In this document: one piece after another, positions 12,472 through 24,397 of the stretch
Position numbering within the stretch: the stretch's first letter is position 1
Layout: each line of letters opens with the position of its first letter
Source of the DNA: Chalara sp. BL73
Lineage: Eukaryota > Ascomycota > Leotiomycetes > Helotiales
Direction of reading: 5' to 3'
Assembly: GCA_918026815.1 (NCBI GenBank)
Contig: CAKJVC010000061.1
Location: 496,001-560,000, forward strand
Length of the DNA: 64,000 bases
Made by a program: the position numbers and the translations under genes
The notes under the pieces: generated by a model
Databases searched by the model: none
Told to the model about the DNA's origin: nothing
The model's input: only the letters and a program-made list of their open reading frames with translations

Positions 12472-13713
12472 ATGAAGCTCGATACGAAGCATATGCGATA
12501 TTTGACTGCTGAAGACTGGAAAACTCTCACTGCTGTTGAGACTGCATCCAAAAACCATGAAGTCGTCCCAACTGCATTAATTGGACAAATATCTGGACTT
12601 CGCGGTCAAGTTCACAGAAGCATATCTGCATTGGCAAAAGTAGGCTTGATTGGGCGACTTAAGAACGCAAGTTATGATGGTTATCGACTTACCTATGGCG
12701 GTCTCGACTACTTAGCTCTCAATACATACCGGAAGCGAAAGGATGTATACAGTGTGGGGAACCAGATCGGAGTGGGAAAGGAGAGCGATATTTTTGTGGT
12801 AGCAGATGAGCGAGGTACACAGAGGGTATTGAAGATTCACAGACTCGGTCGTATATCTTTTCGAACAGTCAAGGCCAATCGAGACTACTTAAGGAAGAGG
12901 CATGGAGGAAGTTGGATGTACATGTCGAGGTTAGCTGCACTGAAAGAATTTGCCTTCATGACAGCTCTACGCGAGAACGGATTTCCAGTCCCTGAACCTT
13001 TGGCGCAGTCCAGACATACGATTGTCATGTCTCTGATCGACGCCTTCCCCATGCGCCAAATATCCGCTGTACCGAATCCCGCTTCGCTGTACGCAGAGCT
13101 TATCGGTATGATCCTTCGACTTGCACAGTACGGGCTGATACACGGAGATTTTAACGAGTTCAATATCTTGATTAAGGAAGAGAAAATTGGAGGTACAGGC
13201 ACAGAAGATGTGGCAGAATCTTTAAACCTGACCCCAATACTGATTGATTTTCCTCAAATGGTGTCAGTAGATCACCTCAATGCCGAATACTACTTCGACC
13301 GCGATGTGAATTGCATCAAGCGTTTTTTCGAACGCCGCTTTCATTTTACCAGTGATGAAAAGGGCCCTTTTTTCAAGGATGCGCGGAAATTAATAGGCAA
13401 AGATGGCGTTCCGAGACTCGATGTCTCTGTTGAGGCCTCAGGCTTTTCACGAAAAATGGCAAAAGAACTCGAGGCATATATGAAAGATGTTGGGGTTGAT
13501 GGTGATGGTGATCCTAACGCTGCTAGAGGGGATGAAGACAGCTCGGGGGATGATGAAGACGAGGATGTGGAGAATGATGTAAACGAGCATACGCAAGAAG
13601 TAGAAACATCTGCGTCTGACAAATCTCAAGCCCACGGCAATGAGAAAATGGGCACAGATAGGTTTGGCAACGAGGTTCCTTTATCACAGCTACGAATTAG
13701 CGAGAAGACATGA
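12472..13713 (+). CDS. RIO2: RIO2 atypical serine kinase/ATPase, 40S maturation
   Basis: Needed for late cytoplasmic maturation of the pre-40S ribosomal subunit (20S to 18S rRNA processing). Single exon of 413 residues. A winged-helix N-terminal domain (residues 1-90) starts with MKLDTKHMRYL, typical of the family, which fixes the start at 12472. The RIO kinase core follows: glycine loop GVGKESDIF near 100-108, Lys121 in VLKIHRLGR, catalytic Asp226 in HGDFNEFN and metal-binding Asp259 in LIDFPQMVS. The tail is rich in Asp and Glu, as in other fungal RIO2 proteins. Confidence 0.96.
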   Translation: MKLDTKHMRYLTAEDWKTLTAVETASKNHEVVPTALIGQISGLRGQVHRSISALAKVGLIGRLKNASYDGYRLTYGGLDYLALNTYRKRKDVYSVGNQIGVGKESDIFVVADERGTQRVLKIHRLGRISFRTVKANRDYLRKRHGGSWMYMSRLAALKEFAFMTALRENGFPVPEPLAQSRHTIVMSLIDAFPMRQISAVPNPASLYAELIGMILRLAQYGLIHGDFNEFNILIKEEKIGGTGTEDVAESLNLTPILIDFPQMVSVDHLNAEYYFDRDVNCIKRFFERRFHFTSDEKGPFFKDARKLIGKDGVPRLDVSVEASGFSRKMAKELEAYMKDVGVDGDGDPNAARGDEDSSGDDEDEDVENDVNEHTQEVETSASDKSQAHGNEKMGTDRFGNEVPLSQLRISEKT

Positions 13714-14019
13714 TGCAGCAGCTATTATCAAAAAATAAAATAAAAACCGTACTCTTAGATTATCAAGTATCACATGTCTGGATATGGTGAAATATACAGC
13801 TCCACAAGTTTTTTCGACATCCACAGTTATCCGGTCAGGCTGACACTCTAGATCGAGCCCTTGTGCCAGACTACCGAGTTTAGTTTAGCTAATAGAGGTA
13901 GTGCGAGCCAGAAACCTTTACTCATACCTGCTAAAACGTAGCACTTCTCTGACTGCAGATCCGTCAACACTTTCGACAACGTCATAGTTATCTCCATCCA
14001 CATATCGGCACCCCGAACA
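13714..14019. other. Short intergenic
   Basis: No gene or structured element seen between RIO2 and the broken 2EXR gene. Confidence 0.6.
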
Positions 14020-14524
14020 ATGCTGGAAGTTCGGCGTCCCAAGATATTTGCGATGAAGACCGAGGCACTGAACCAAGCAAAGAAGAGATTCAGTCATTTA
14101 ATGCGGAAGTTGAAGATTCTACCAGCACCTGCACCGCCAACATTCTATCCTTTTCCAAGGCTGCCTTTCGAGCTTCAGGCTCTGATCTGGCAAATTGCTA
14201 TCCTATCAGCTGCACCCCAAGTTCTAGAGATATGGTCGCATCATAATGATGATTCCAGCTCAACATATTTCACAGCCATTCCAGTCTAGTTTCATCTGTG
14301 TAAGGGTGCTCGCGATGTGGCTCAACAAGTCTACGCCGTTTCCCATAAGGATAAAAACATCAGAGACTTTCAATATATCCCCCCTCAAATACTTATCCGG
14401 CCTACCGATACTGTACTACTTTTCGGTCAAGCGAGGTCGTACTCGTTCTTCTTCGATGGTCAACAATCTGGCCGTGAGAAGGTTCGCCATCAACGCTGAT
14501 GGTGGAGGATGGATTAGTTCGTAG
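14020..14524 (+). pseudogene. Broken 2EXR-domain (F-box-like) gene
   Basis: The opening part reads FPRLPFELQALIWQIAI followed by PQVLEI, the signature of fungal 2EXR proteins. The frame is then cut by a TAG at 14287-14289 and carries on in the same frame as FHLCKGARDVAQQVYAV, a good match to the family block with CKGARD. A later shift into another frame gives NLAVRRFAIN, again family-like. No splice pair removes the stop cleanly: the only possible donor, GTCGCA, is poor. I read it as a recent pseudogene cut short before the carboxypeptidase. Family function is unknown. Confidence 0.55.
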
Positions 14525-14676
14525 CCTTAATGGTCAGAGTAGCCGACCAGGAGCGAGCGAGCTGCCCCATTTGGAAGGGCCCACTTATACTATCAACATC
14601 AACGAAAGCTCATCTTTGGAATCCCTTCGCTTTTGTTTATTATCATTTCGTCAGTTGTCTGAATTATTTATATACT

Positions 14677-16318
14677 ATGAGGATATTTAGCCTTCTCACA
14701 GTCGTTGGACTGGCTTCTGCGGGCCAGATTCCGCTCGCGCCTTCACCTTCTTTGCCCTCCGAACCACGGCCCAATCTACTCAATTCCGATGAATTCTCGG
14801 TATTAACCCACAAAGATCACCCCAACCACAAGATATCCCTAAAAGTACATGATCCATCAGATGCCGTGTGCAATGGCGCCACCAAAGGCTTCTCGGGGTA
14901 TCTTTCAATTGGCGACTGGAAACATTTTTACTTCTACTACTTCGAGAGTAGAAAAGCTCCCGCAACTGATCCTCTGATTATGTGGATTAATGGAGGCCCA
15001 GGATGCTCTTCTATGACCGGTCTGTTTATGGAGTTGGGACCTTGCAGAGTGAACGATGCTGGGAACAGCACCGACCCGAATCCGGCGTCGTGGATTGAGG
15101 AAGCGTCAGTCTTCTTCCTGGATCAGCCAATTGGAGTTGGATTTTCGTATGCGGATAAGGGGCATGGTATTGAAGCTAACGGAACGTTTGCGGCGGCTGA
15201 AGATGTGTATGTGGCTGTATTTCTTCCTTTCATACGGTCCCAAATCAGCTGACACGAATAGTTTTGCCTTCATGCAAATATGGTATCAAACATTCCCAGA
15301 ATCAAGAGCTCTGCCGTATCACATTGCAGGTGAGAGCTACGGTGGCCACTACATCCCCATCTTTGCGAAGCACATCCTTGATGAAAACGCCAAGATCGCA
15401 CCGGAAAAGCAAGTACCACTGAGGAGCGTGATGATCGGTAATGGAATCTATGATGAAGTTCATCAAGCAACTTCAAGCTGGGATATCTCTTGTACAAACG
15501 TCACTGGCATTGGGCCATTACTCAAGGATGATGTTTGCAAAGAGATGGGCAAACACGTGACACGTTGTGAGCATCTCTGGAAGGCAACGTACGAATACCA
15601 GGACAACCTCATTGGCGAGGTTGCTGCAAAATTCTGTGCGCAAAAGTTTATGCAGCCATTCGTAGAAAGTGGGCTCAACTTCTATGATGTCAGTAAACCG
15701 TGCGAGGGAGAGTTATGTTATCCGATTGAGAGCTCCATCACCGCTTACCTCAACTCTGCCTCGATTCGCGAAGCCCTGGGCATCCCTGAAGATTTCAGGA
15801 AGTTCCACGCTTGCTCAAGTAAGGTAGGCAACAGTTATGACAAAGTTGGGGACATCTACTATCCCACCACAGGCGAGGTAGCCGCACTCTTGAATCAGGG
15901 CTTGAGAGTGCTGATGTATGTGGTAAGTATCGCCTCCATCATGGTCATTCCAGTGTTTGATATTATAGGGCACATATGACTGGATTTGTAATTTTGTCGG
16001 CAACGAGAGATTCCTAGACGCGCTTGAATGGAGCGGATCATACGGATATCGCCATGCTTCCCGGTATCTACAGCAAGAATGGATCGGCGGCCTGACCTGG
16101 GAATTTGAAAATCTGAGATATGTTCGTGTTTCGGCTGCAGGCCATATGGTAAGTCGCCATGCTGTTCTCTACTTCACAATTTTCATTACCCTGGATCAAT
16201 CAGTGAAGCAAAGCTATCTTTGAGGCGGAGCTGACCCGGCATATTTCAGGTACCGTACGATAAGCCTGAGGAAGCTCTGCATATGGTCCGAACTTGGTTG
16301 AACAACGAAAAGCTGTAG
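14677..16318 (+). CDS. Secreted serine carboxypeptidase (family S10)
   Basis: Removes C-terminal amino acids from proteins, secreted or vacuolar. Exons 14677-15206, 15262-15922, 15969-16148 and 16250-16318 give 479 residues. A signal peptide (MRIFSLLTVVGLASAG) decides the start. The catalytic triad is Ser202 in AGESYGG, Asp401 in VGTYDWICN and His456 in SAAGHM. The substrate block NGGPGCSSMTG is present. Intron 1 uses the strong donor GTATGT at 15207; the neighbouring GT sites break the frame. It resembles fungal carboxypeptidase S1 and related proteins rather than Kex1. Confidence 0.92.
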
Positions 16319-17095
16319 ATATGTCGAAATATATAAGGTATATGTCGGAAGGATAGTATATGATGTATCAACATATATGGGACATTGAATCATCAGAGTC
16401 GAGAGAAAGCCCAGTACTACTTCCAGCCATGGCTACCAATTGAAAAATACATTCCACTTTCCCACCTCTGCTCGTTTAGCGTGCTCCTACGCGAGTGTAG
16501 TCCAGACCAACACTCTCAGTCTCCTCTAGCGCGTTCTCCTTTTTAATATCCGGCACCCCGCAGGACATCAGTGCCTTGGCGAAACGCGTTGGAGTAGCCG
16601 CAGAAAATATTAGGTGATAATCCAGTACTCCTAGCTTACCGATTCTGCCTGGCATGTTTATTCTCCAGGAGGCTTCAACTTTACGATCATCAGGTTTACG
16701 CTCATTAGCCACTTCCTCGACAACCACCCATTAAGGATTATATGCAGGACTGAATTATCACAATTAGCCACTACCCCGCGAGAACCTGATGGGCTTGGGC
16801 ATTTCTCATTTCAAGCCAAGATATCTCGATTTACGATACGTGCTAATGTATAGGTGCGTATAACACATTGAAATTGAACGGTTATATCCCAGACTTTACG
16901 GTGCACCATGCCCTAATGCTCAGCTAGAATGAGCCGGAACATGTTCTACACAGGTGTCGCACTATATGGATAGACCGCACAAAAAGGCGATATTGTGTAG
17001 GGTCAAGGTTAGGATTCGCTCTTAGTGGTTATAAATAAACGCTATTGTAATTGTACCCTCGGCGGAAAATTAGCCTTGAGAAAGTACAAGCGGAA
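16319..17095. other. Intergenic, unassigned
   Basis: One 83-codon minus-strand ORF (16476-16727) has a protein-like look but I cannot place it in a family. A lone ACGCGT lies at 16584-16589 with no replication gene nearby. Nothing else seen. Confidence 0.5.
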
Positions 17096-18445
17096 CTAGC
17101 ATTGATAGAATACGATGTTACTTAGGCCGCCCCACGCCCACTCACCTTCATGATATCGCATACTCCATCGCGGCTCCAGGCCTCTTGCTCGACGCATATA
17201 TTGAGTGTGGCTCTCCAGCACAGGACTCGGCAAGTTCCTCATAAGCATATCCACTTGCTTTTCAATATCGAACCGTCTACAATCAAAATGGCTGTCTAGC
17301 ATTCGTACCTGCTCTGATTTGGATACCTTGGGTAGCCCAAGGACCCCCGCAGGCAGGAGAGTTGATATGCTATGGGCTAAACCTTTAAGTGATGCTTCAC
17401 GCCACCATTTAGACCTGCTTATTGGTCGCGAATAAAGAGAATATTGCTGCATTGCTCAGAGCAACGAGCCATGAACGATGGAGTCGCAGTATTTACCGAG
17501 TGGGTCTCCTTCTTGTGTGCACATAATCTTGTCAACTTGCTGAAATAGTTTGAGTATTCGGTACGGAATATCGATGAGCTTGTTCATCTTCTCATTTCGG
17601 ATCTGGATGACGGAATCTGGCTAGGGAATTAGTGCGTAAGTTTCAGAAAAGCGATGATGCATGGAAGCGGTTAATCATGTGCTGAGGCCATTGATAGACC
17701 TACTGATGATGTCTGGAGGCAGAGGACCGGACAACTATATCTTTGGATCAAGCTCTCCAACTCTATCAAGCCATCGTTCTCCCCAACAGTAGCTTTGCGT
17801 AGCCACTCCCAGGCGAGTTGCTCAAAATCTTCCTCTAGACCAAATGCCCAAGCAATGAAGATCTATTTTCGTTGATTCTTCCTAGCTGATGGCCTATCAT
17901 CCTTGGCTAGCATAGTTATTTTCTTATTTGGGATGCCTGCTATTACTTGCATAGAAGGGCTTGAACGGTTATCCGCTGGATTTAGACCCGAGTTGCGCCA
18001 TTCGGTTCTCCCCCATGAAGTCTAATTGTTCAGCTATCGTTGGATCAGGCCAGGGCAATCCTACTTATTGCAGAGGGCCGCAACTCCCAAGAGTGTTCTA
18101 TACGATATGCCGTCAGCTGGGGCGAGATAGAGTTGAAGCTGTACAATCTTCAGAAGGATCAGAAGGGCATCACCATTGTCTTCGGTGAAGTCGATTTGTG
18201 GTTCGTCATTACCCTTCTCGGCTCCATAAGGTGGTTTTAGGAATCCCCTAGATTGACGGTTAGTGAATACTCTCTTAGGTTTTTCAGGTGGGAGAAACTT
18301 ACTTCCGGACTTTCCTTACTTTAATGAGCGCAGAAGAGGATATTCTGAAGGTGATACGCTCTCCCTTGTGGATGACAGCAACGAGCATGTCTACGTGAGG
18401 GAATTTGAAAGGATGAGTGATGAGCGCGCTCTCTGAGATTGCCAT
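17096..18445 (-). pseudogene. Decayed fungal BTB/POZ-domain gene
   Basis: The minus strand carries a whole fungal-type BTB protein in pieces. It starts near 18445 with MAISESALI, then a BTB strand ITFRISSSALIK, an intron with GTAAGT donor and CTAAC branch, and the block LLILLKIVQLQL with AALCNK. The reading then meets a TAG where the family has Tyr (CNKYDC), another TAG just after LIQR where Trp is expected, and a TAG before IFIAWAFGLEEDF. The C-terminal part reads VIQIRNEKMNKLIDIPYR, then a TGA, then SPVLESHTQYMR, all family blocks in the right order. Several stops fit CGA-to-TGA or TGG-to-TAG changes. Function of intact relatives is largely unknown. Confidence 0.7.
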
Positions 18446-20491
18446 AGCAATGGATGGACGCAATACTCTGTAGTTCTCGTGTCAAAATGAAGTGTGTATT
18501 GATTTCAGTATCTGAAATGGTGCAAGGCTGTGCATCAATTGATGTATAATATTTTTAATCACACATGTTGGGAGAAAGGGCTCTTCTTCATTACAGGAGC
18601 ACTGATATCGCTCTTGCCCTCCCAATTAGAGGCTTTATAGAATGTAACGTCTTCCTTCGTCTTTTATATCAACATCAATCTTTCGTTCCCATGTTTCAGC
18701 ATGGGTTCTACCGCTACCGCAAATTCGATAATCAGACTAGGCATACGAGTCTGCTTTCGTGTTAGAGAATCAATCCTATGAGAACGAGGAACCAGTTCAA
18801 GAACAGAACCAGGAAGTGCTTGCTGCTAAGTCAGAATAACCATTGATATCTCACATCACTTCTAGCAATGAGACAGAAAATAAGGTACAATCGGACATTT
18901 CCTTCTGGTGTCCTCAAACGTTAGACCGAATAGAATCAAGCATATATATCAATACCAGCTCGGTGCTGGGCAGCATTTCCACTCGAAGACATGCCTTGAA
19001 AATTGTTAGCAGGAGTCGAACATCAATGTTGGAGGGATCATATTTGCGATGGCTGGGTTTTTTGTTGAGCCTCATCCATACGATAACTCCAAGGAGAAAC
19101 TAGAACTTGGATGTCAAACCGTATCTCCCGGTATACATAATTAATAGGCCAAAATTGCCTTTGTAACAATGCTGACGGGATGCGGACCAAGAATTCGGTT
19201 TTCGCTAGTCACCTTAGCATGCAATATTAAGGCCTGGAGGGGCCGCATACGCCGCAATATATATCTCAAACTAGAGAAGAAATCGGGTGCAATCTCCATG
19301 CTTCATCTGTCAGAAATCGGCAGATCTCCCAATCTTCAAGAATTCCCGGGGAGACTCCATGTTAAATCGTGAACCCTACGAATTTGGCTGTTTGACTATA
19401 TGTCTAGCTCCAGCTCTTAACGGAGAATACCGGCGACAGCTGCTGTGATCCCCGTCTCGAGACGGGAGTGTCGGGAAACTAACCAATTTTGTAGACATAA
19501 TCACGTTTCCGAAGCAGGTTTCCGAGATTTCTTCGAGAAGGAGGAGCGAAGAATAGCCGGAATGACGGTCAGTGACCTATCATGATGCAGCTTTATGATG
19601 ACTGATGTGAGTGGTCGCGGTGATATCCCCATGGGGCGGTGCTATCCAAGAGTGGATGGTGGGTAACATTGCATTCTTTGGCTTGAAGAGACTGCACATC
19701 CGTCGCAGATGGCCTGACAATCGCTTCGCGATGATGTGGAGCGGTGGAGGCTGTGGAGCAGAGTTTGCAGAGCTGAGGGATATTGTACAGTAGTCCAGGC
19801 CATATCAACTCCTGTCTGTTAATTTTTCCAACACAGCTTCACGAGGTGGCAACTGGGTTTTCATCGCGCAGAGAAAAAAAACAAGACTCGAGTCAAGAAC
19901 GCTCCCGTCTTGGAGGGTGGCTATAAGCAACGGCCCAAGAGATTCAAGCACTCTTGTGTGCTGGTGCTGGGCAAGCCGCTTTTCATGGCAGAGAGCTTGT
20001 TTCCACCTCACGGCTTGCGGCGTCGTGATCTCATTGCCAAGTCGGTGTAATCCAATGAAAATGATGGGATTATGGAGGGTGTTTGTTTTCTGGGCATTCC
20101 CCGCCACTGTGCCGATATCTGGGTGGACGGGCCAGTTCGGACACGAAGTCAACAATCCCTGAAGTTCACTAGAAAGAGGAGCAGAACGAAGCCGCGCCTC
20201 CCTTGGCTCGGCCCAATTGTGGTTCTTTATGGAAAAAGTAGGAAAGATATCTGCAGCATGGCTGAAGGTTAATGATAGAGCTGACTCGTGATGATATCTT
20301 CCCCCACAGACAGTGCGCGCTGAATACTCTGGGGCCTCCACGATGGAGAGCTCCAAAGATGGGGAACCAAACTCAGGTGCCATGTACCTTGAAGGTATAT
20401 AAGCAGAGCTTGTACCTCTGGTCAACCACTCTTCATCCCCCTCGATCCCTCCCTCTCGACTCCACCTCCTTCAGCTTGATAAATCGGCATC
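18446..20491. other. Intergenic and transporter promoter
   Basis: About 2 kb with no recognisable gene. A 206-codon antisense ORF (19805-20425) looks like chance. A perfect 16-bp palindrome lies at 19451-19466. The last 100 bases are rich in C and T, as usual in leaders of strongly expressed fungal genes. Confidence 0.55.
19451..19466. repeat. Perfect 16-bp palindrome
   Basis: CCCGTCTCGAGACGGG equals its own reverse complement. It sits about 1 kb before the sugar transporter and could be a dimer-binding operator or chance. Confidence 0.5.
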
Positions 20492-22188
20492 ATGGCAGGC
20501 GGCGGCGGAAAACCTCAAAATATCTTCAAGATCAATCGGGGCGATGACCCCAAGGAGGTCCTGAACTGGCGACTATGGTTCGCTGTCATATCGTTCGGTA
20601 TCATGGGCGCTGCTCGTGGTATCGATGAGGGTCTCATCTCGGGCACGCTGGCTAAAAAACATTTCTTGCACTCAGTCGGTCTTGACAAATTGTCCGACAC
20701 TGAACTGGCAGATGTTGAGGGTAATATCTCGGCTATGGTTCAAATTGGCAGTGTTGGTGGTGCCGCACTGTGAGATCTCCCTTCCATGAAACTTAAACAT
20801 AACTAATATAATGCAGCGCATTCGTTCTTTGCGATCGCATTGGTCGTCTTTGGGCTACTCGCCAACTCTGCGCCATCTGGATTATTGGTATCGTGATTTT
20901 TCTTACCAATGGTGGACGTCTCGGGCAAGTTTACGCAGGCCGCTTCATCGCTGGTCTAGGTATCGGTCAAACCACCGTTGTCGCACCCGTCTACCTCTCT
21001 GAAATTGCCCCTCGCTCCGTTCGTGGTCTCTGCACCTGCGCATTTTCTGGTTCCGTCTATATTGGTATCATGCTTGCATACTTCGCGTCCTGGGGAAGCC
21101 AGCTGCACATCAAGGAAGGGACAGCCAACCAATGGGTCATCCCAACCACAATCCACATCATGTTCGCAGGTATCATTTTGCTCCTCTCCTTCTTTAACTA
21201 CGAGTCGCCCCGCTACCTAGTTAAGGTCGGTAAGGACGAACTTGCGACTGCAAATCTTGCCAGGGTCAGAGGTCTCCCCATCGACCATGACCATGTGGTC
21301 AAGGAGATCTCAGAGATCCAGCTGCAACTGCATGAGGAACAGGAAGCGACCCTCGGTGCTGGCTGGCTGGGTATCTTGAAGGAGATGTTCTTGATGCCAA
21401 ACAACTTCTACCGAATCTATCTTGGACTCTTCTCTCAACTTCTCTCTCAATGGTCTGGTGCACAGAGCATTACAATCTATGCACCAAGGTTCTTTGCTCT
21501 CCTCGGGACCAAGGGCCAAAACGAGAAGCTTTTTGCAACAGCTATCTTCGGTGTCGTCAAGTTCGTTGCTGCAATAATGTGCGCTCTGTTCCTTGTCGAC
21601 GTTGTTGGTCGAAAGCGCTCGCTGGGCATCGGCATTGGTCTTCAAGCACTATCGATGTGCTACGTTGCCTGTTTCTTGACTGCCGTTCCCCAGCTCGCCG
21701 AAGGCCAGGAGTTCACAACTTCCCAAAAACACGCCTCCACTGGGGCCATTGTCATGATTTACATCTCCGGCTTTGGTTGGGCCATGGGATGGAACTCGAT
21801 GCAATACCTTCTCAACGCTGAAATCTACCCTCTCCGTATCCGTGCCATCTCCTCATCGATGGTCATGTGCTTCCACTTCGTGAACCAGTATGGAAACTCG
21901 AGAGCAGTGCCGAATATGTTGCTACCAGTAAATGAAGGAGGACTGAGCCCCAAGGGCACATTCTGGCTGTTCACTATCATCACGATTATTGGAGGAATCT
22001 GGGCATGGTTCTTCATTCCCGAGACTGCCGGACGGAGCTTGGAGAGTATGGATCGTCTGTTCACGCTTCGGTGGTGGCAAATTGGTAGATATGGACAAAA
22101 GGAGGCCAATGCTACTCAGGCGGCAGACGATTTGGTTGCTGAGCAGAAATTTCCGCGGGAGGAAGCGCAGCAAGTTGAGAGAGTTTAA
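20492..22188 (+). CDS. MFS sugar transporter (hexose family)
   Basis: Plasma-membrane sugar carrier of the major facilitator superfamily with about 12 membrane helices. Exons 20492-20769 and 20817-22188 give 549 residues. Family signatures are clear: GRFIAGLGIGQTTVVAP with EIAPRSVRG after helix 4, ESPRYL at the end of the first half, and PETAGRSLE after helix 12. The loop between helices 6 and 7 is of normal size. The N-terminus has a glycine run then FKINRGDDPKEV. Substrate cannot be fixed from sequence; monosaccharide uptake is most likely, and quinate-permease-like transporters are also in this family. Confidence 0.92.
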
Positions 22189-23147
22189 ATCTCTTTATTG
22201 TGTAGAAAGAAGAAATTAGAAAGTTATGATATAACGAATGAATAAATGAATGAAAGAAAAAGAGGGCCTAGCTCCTACATAACTATTCAGAATTACTCCA
22301 AGAGATCTTGCTTAGAAGGCATAGCGATATTGGTGCTGAGTTAGTCCGAGAAATGCTAAAGGGGCCGTAGTTCGCATTTGACCGAACCCTTGGCTTCGCT
22401 TAAGCATCCTGCCCCTTATTTATATTCCCTTTATCTTAGAGCCGTCTACTAGCTTGAAATCACATTTTGGGTAGTTGCCCCTACAGCTGGAGAAAAAAGA
22501 GGCCAACTCTTGACACGATTATAACCTTTTCACTTTACAGTATGCTCGCCAACGTTTACTTAAGTGTCAAACAATTGTATGGAATTTCTATTCACAGTGT
22601 ATATTGACTTCTCGCTTTATCATAAGACCCTCATTGTCAAGATATTGATTGCAATGGGTATATCATATCTTTACAAAATATAAGTCAAAATGATGGCTTA
22701 ATAAAAATTTCTCCATATATTTCTTCGTCTAAGGAACATGGAACATAAGGTAGATGAAATGAGTTGAGGTTACTGCTTAGGACAGACTCGGAACTGAGGA
22801 GAGGGTTGATTAGAAGGCGCTGTGATATCTACAAAATTTCCCGACACTCTCGCCATCACATTGCAACATACCACAACTAATTACAGCCACGCTTAGACAG
22901 TTAATATAGGTTTCATTCCTGTTACTCCAGATCTCAGCTAGTTTCGATGTCCTCGGCTTCAACGATAAACCCAGGCGCATCACTCATTCCACCTTCCGTA
23001 CCTTCTTTATATCTATTTACTATTTGCTTGAACTCTCGAGCAACCTCGTTTCTTAGCTAAGAACTAATAAACATTTTCATACCTTTCATGACTTCCTTTG
23101 CTCAACCAGATCATTCGCATTCTCAATGTTCATACTCATCCTTAGCA
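22189..23147. other. Intergenic, AT-rich
   Basis: No gene seen in about 960 bp. Stretches near 22600-22720 are strongly AT-rich. The right end should be the promoter of the coiled-coil gene. Confidence 0.6.
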
Positions 23148-24397
23148 ATGGCGCCACCTTCAAAGATTGTCAAGCTTCCTTTACCACCAACTAAGGAAGC
23201 CAAGAAGCTATCACAAATCGTCCTCAGTGTGCAGAGTCTCATTGACAAGCATCCTTCCATTGAAGAAAAACTTGAGCATCTAAAAGAAATCATCATTCTC
23301 GGGGAGGTACGCAGCAGCAAGCTTCTGAACGAGAAGGAAGATGAGGTATTCAAGCTGTAGAGCGAGGGTTAGGAACATAACAGAGAGGTCAAGAAATTAG
23401 CAGTGGAAATCGAGAAAGGGAAAGCCAAGATTCAACAATTGTTGAAGGAGAGAGATGATTTGTATGCGCGTGTCAAAAGTGCCGAGGCGGGGGCTGTAAT
23501 TTACAAGGTGCGAGACGCAGCTTTGCAGAGGCAAATCTGTGGTTTGGATGCTCATGTGAAGGCTCCTGGGCGAGAATATGACCAGATATCGCAATCTGAA
23601 GAATGGTGGTCTGCTGAGTGGGAAGTAGCAATCAGGAGAGCCGATGAACTTGAAAAAGAGAAGAGAACTTTAATCGATACTGAAGCGCCCCCCATGAAGA
23701 TTAAGGATGAAGAGATTGAGAAGCTCAAAACAGGGAAGGAAATTCTGCTTGATAAGAAGCGCGAGATTGTACAGCTCAGTCGTACGGCAATCCAGGAGGT
23801 CCAGATGGAGAAAGATATTCTGCTTGTCGAGAAGGCGGAACTGGTGAAGTTCAATAATGTAAGGATTAGAAAGCTGGCAAATCATTGCGAGGAGATGTCG
23901 AGACAATTGCGTAACATGTCAAGCGCATATCGTGCGGGACCCACAGACAACGCAGGCTGCATTGTCAATGGCCTTCAGGAAACGATCTCATCCCGGCTCT
24001 GAGGATATGAACTCTGTTGAAGGGTTTCTAGTATCTGATTCTCAGGCGGGCAATGGAGACGAAGAATATGAGCCTTTAGCGGGTGTCAAGCAACCAAAAA
24101 TTGGGACGACACATGACAAAATGGTCAGGCGTAACCGCCTCAAGGTACAACGACACGCATTTAAGACCCGACACGAGGACTTGATGCATGAATTGGCCAA
24201 ATTCAACGCTCTAGATGGTGACCGTAATGTTAAGAAGGTGGGTTTTCCCAAATCAATGTTCATTTCCTCTACATATTTGACTTCCTGTGTAGAATTTCCG
24301 CAGAAAGCGAGGTGTAATACGCAGTTACAACTTGGATGACTACTATGAAGGTTTGGGCCTTGGGTCAGACGAGTTTGGCGAGCCGGGTTCCGAGTAG
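23148..24397 (+). CDS. Coiled-coil protein of unknown function (uncertain model)
   Basis: Not recognised. A workable model has exons 23148-23306, 23373-23858, 23947-24237 and 24293-24397, giving 346 residues rich in Glu, Lys and Leu with heptad patterns (for example EIEKLKTGKEILLDKKREI) and a basic Ser/Asp tail ending in DDYYEGLGLGSDEFGEPGSE. Donors GTACGC, GTAAGG and GTGGGT fit. However, the first two predicted introns themselves translate into charged, coiled-coil-like sequence, and the first is 66 nt, a multiple of three, with two in-frame TAG codons. So the gene may instead be a pseudogene with two stops and a frameshift. Transcript data would decide. Confidence 0.5.

Noticed and set aside
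16584..16589. Lone ACGCGT site
   Set aside because: Single copy with no replication or repair gene downstream; fits chance frequency.
19805..20425. 206-codon minus-strand ORF before the sugar transporter
   Set aside because: No family resemblance, odd composition, and it overlaps the promoter and leader of an obvious gene.
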